Notes under the pieces: model-generated
Told to the model about the DNA's origin: nothing
The model's input: the letters and a program-made list of their open reading frames with translations, nothing else
Databases searched by the model: none
Shown: piece after piece, positions 5,517-5,943 of the stretch
Layout: every line of letters starts with the position of its first letter
Numbering within the stretch: the first letter of the stretch is position 1
Made by a program: the position numbers and the translations under genes
Assembly: GCA_020343555.1 (NCBI GenBank)
Contig: CP070800.1
Span: forward strand, 1,218,201-1,224,143
Direction: 5' to 3'
Source: Dehalococcoidales bacterium
Lineage (GTDB): Bacteria > Chloroflexota > Dehalococcoidia > Dehalococcoidales > UBA2162
DNA length: 5,943 nucleotides

Positions 5517-5943
5517 AAGGTCGTCGAGAGTTTCCCGCCGCCTGATTAGCCGTGCATTTCCGTCTTTTACCATCACTACAGCAGGCCTGAAAGACATGTT
5601 ATAGTTCGTCGATTCTGTCAGGTTGTACGCACCGCAACCAGGTAGTGCTATAATATCACCTGCCATCATTTCCGGCAGTTCTATATCTCTTATCAGAATA
5701 TCACTCGATTCGCAGTACTTACCACACAAGGTCACTTTCTCAGTTCCGGCAGCACTCATCTTCGCCGCTGCTACCGCTTCAAAACTAACCTGGTAAAAAG
5801 CCGGAAGAATGTTGTCAGCCATTCCACCATCAACAGATACATATCGTCTGATACCGGTAATATCCTTGATAACTCCCGTTGTGTACAGGGCTACTCCCGC
5901 ACCGGCAACCATTGATCTTCCCGGTTCGACTATCAGGTGAGGA
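5496..5943 (-). CDS. lysA: Diaminopimelate decarboxylase, C-terminal part (5' end outside window)
   Basis: This PLP enzyme converts meso-diaminopimelate to lysine, the last step of the pathway. Only the last 148 residues are present; the frame is open through the right edge and the stop is TAA at 5498-5496. Visible motifs are HLIVEPGRSMVAGAG (from 5939), whose arginine normally contacts substrate, YVSVDGGMADN, GKYCESSDILI with the conserved cysteine (codon 5714-5712) of the shared dimer active site, and PGCGAYNLTESTNYNMSFRP with the late tyrosine. One oddity: the RPALY-type motif reads LPAFY here, so the normally conserved substrate-binding arginine is Leu (codon 5807-5805). The related group IV decarboxylases (ornithine, arginine, carboxynorspermidine) are alternatives, but GKYCESSD and the overall spacing fit LysA best. 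It is the most upstream gene visible and lies 22 bases before holB. Confidence 0.9.
   Translation of the reverse strand, partial: PHLIVEPGRSMVAGAGVALYTTGVIKDITGIRRYVSVDGGMADNILPAFYQVSFEAVAAAKMSAAGTEKVTLCGKYCESSDILIRDIELPEMMAGDIIALPGCGAYNLTESTNYNMSFRPAVVMVKDGNARLIRRRETLDDLTRCDLV

Noticed and set aside
1..5943. Mobile element, CRISPR array, toxin-antitoxin or defence system
   Set aside because: No transposase, integrase, direct-repeat array or defence-type domain is visible. All recognised genes are conserved chromosomal families with consistent orientation.

Overview
All credible genes lie on the minus strand, so transcription runs from high to low coordinates. In that order they are: the C-terminal part of lysA (diaminopimelate decarboxylase, cut by the right edge), holB (DNA polymerase III delta'), ricT/yaaT (PSP1-domain protein), rnhB (ribonuclease HII), yraN (UPF0102 nuclease-like protein), a 315-base gap, a translin-family protein, and the N-terminal ~509 residues of a membrane-bound, ion-pumping pyrophosphatase (hppA, cut by the left edge). 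The long plus-strand frames are antisense shadows.

The organism is a bacterium: holB, ricT and yraN are bacterial families, and Shine-Dalgarno sites precede holB, ricT, the translin gene and hppA. Base composition looks moderate, slightly AT-rich by eye. A translin-family gene (COG2178, common in archaea and patchy in bacteria) beside a K+-type membrane pyrophosphatase, with a holB-ricT-rnhB-yraN cluster, makes me think of Chloroflexota, perhaps Dehalococcoidia. That is inference and unverified.

Region 5943-2558 looks like one housekeeping transcription unit. The genes are separated by 22, 3 and 1 bases, then overlap by one base. It combines lysine/peptidoglycan precursor synthesis (lysA), clamp loading (holB), an Fe-S-type regulatory factor (ricT), removal of RNA from RNA:DNA hybrids (rnhB) and a nuclease-fold protein (yraN). 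A 7-bp inverted repeat over the last lysA codons, followed by a T tract just before the holB ribosome-binding site, could reduce read-through or couple the two genes.

Region 2557-2243 is the only real intergenic space. It carries a good sigma70-type promoter (TTGAAA, 17-base spacer, TATAGT), a weaker second promoter near the translin start, and a 54-codon open frame between them that is of doubtful reality. Region 2242-1 is a second unit: translin-family gene, 54 bases, hppA.

I see no mobile element, CRISPR array, tRNA or rRNA. The window is mostly ordinary conserved chromosome. The points worth a second look are the translin-hppA pairing, the loss of a normally conserved substrate arginine in LysA, the intergenic leader/small ORF, the lysA-end hairpin, and the K+-dependence signature of the pyrophosphatase.
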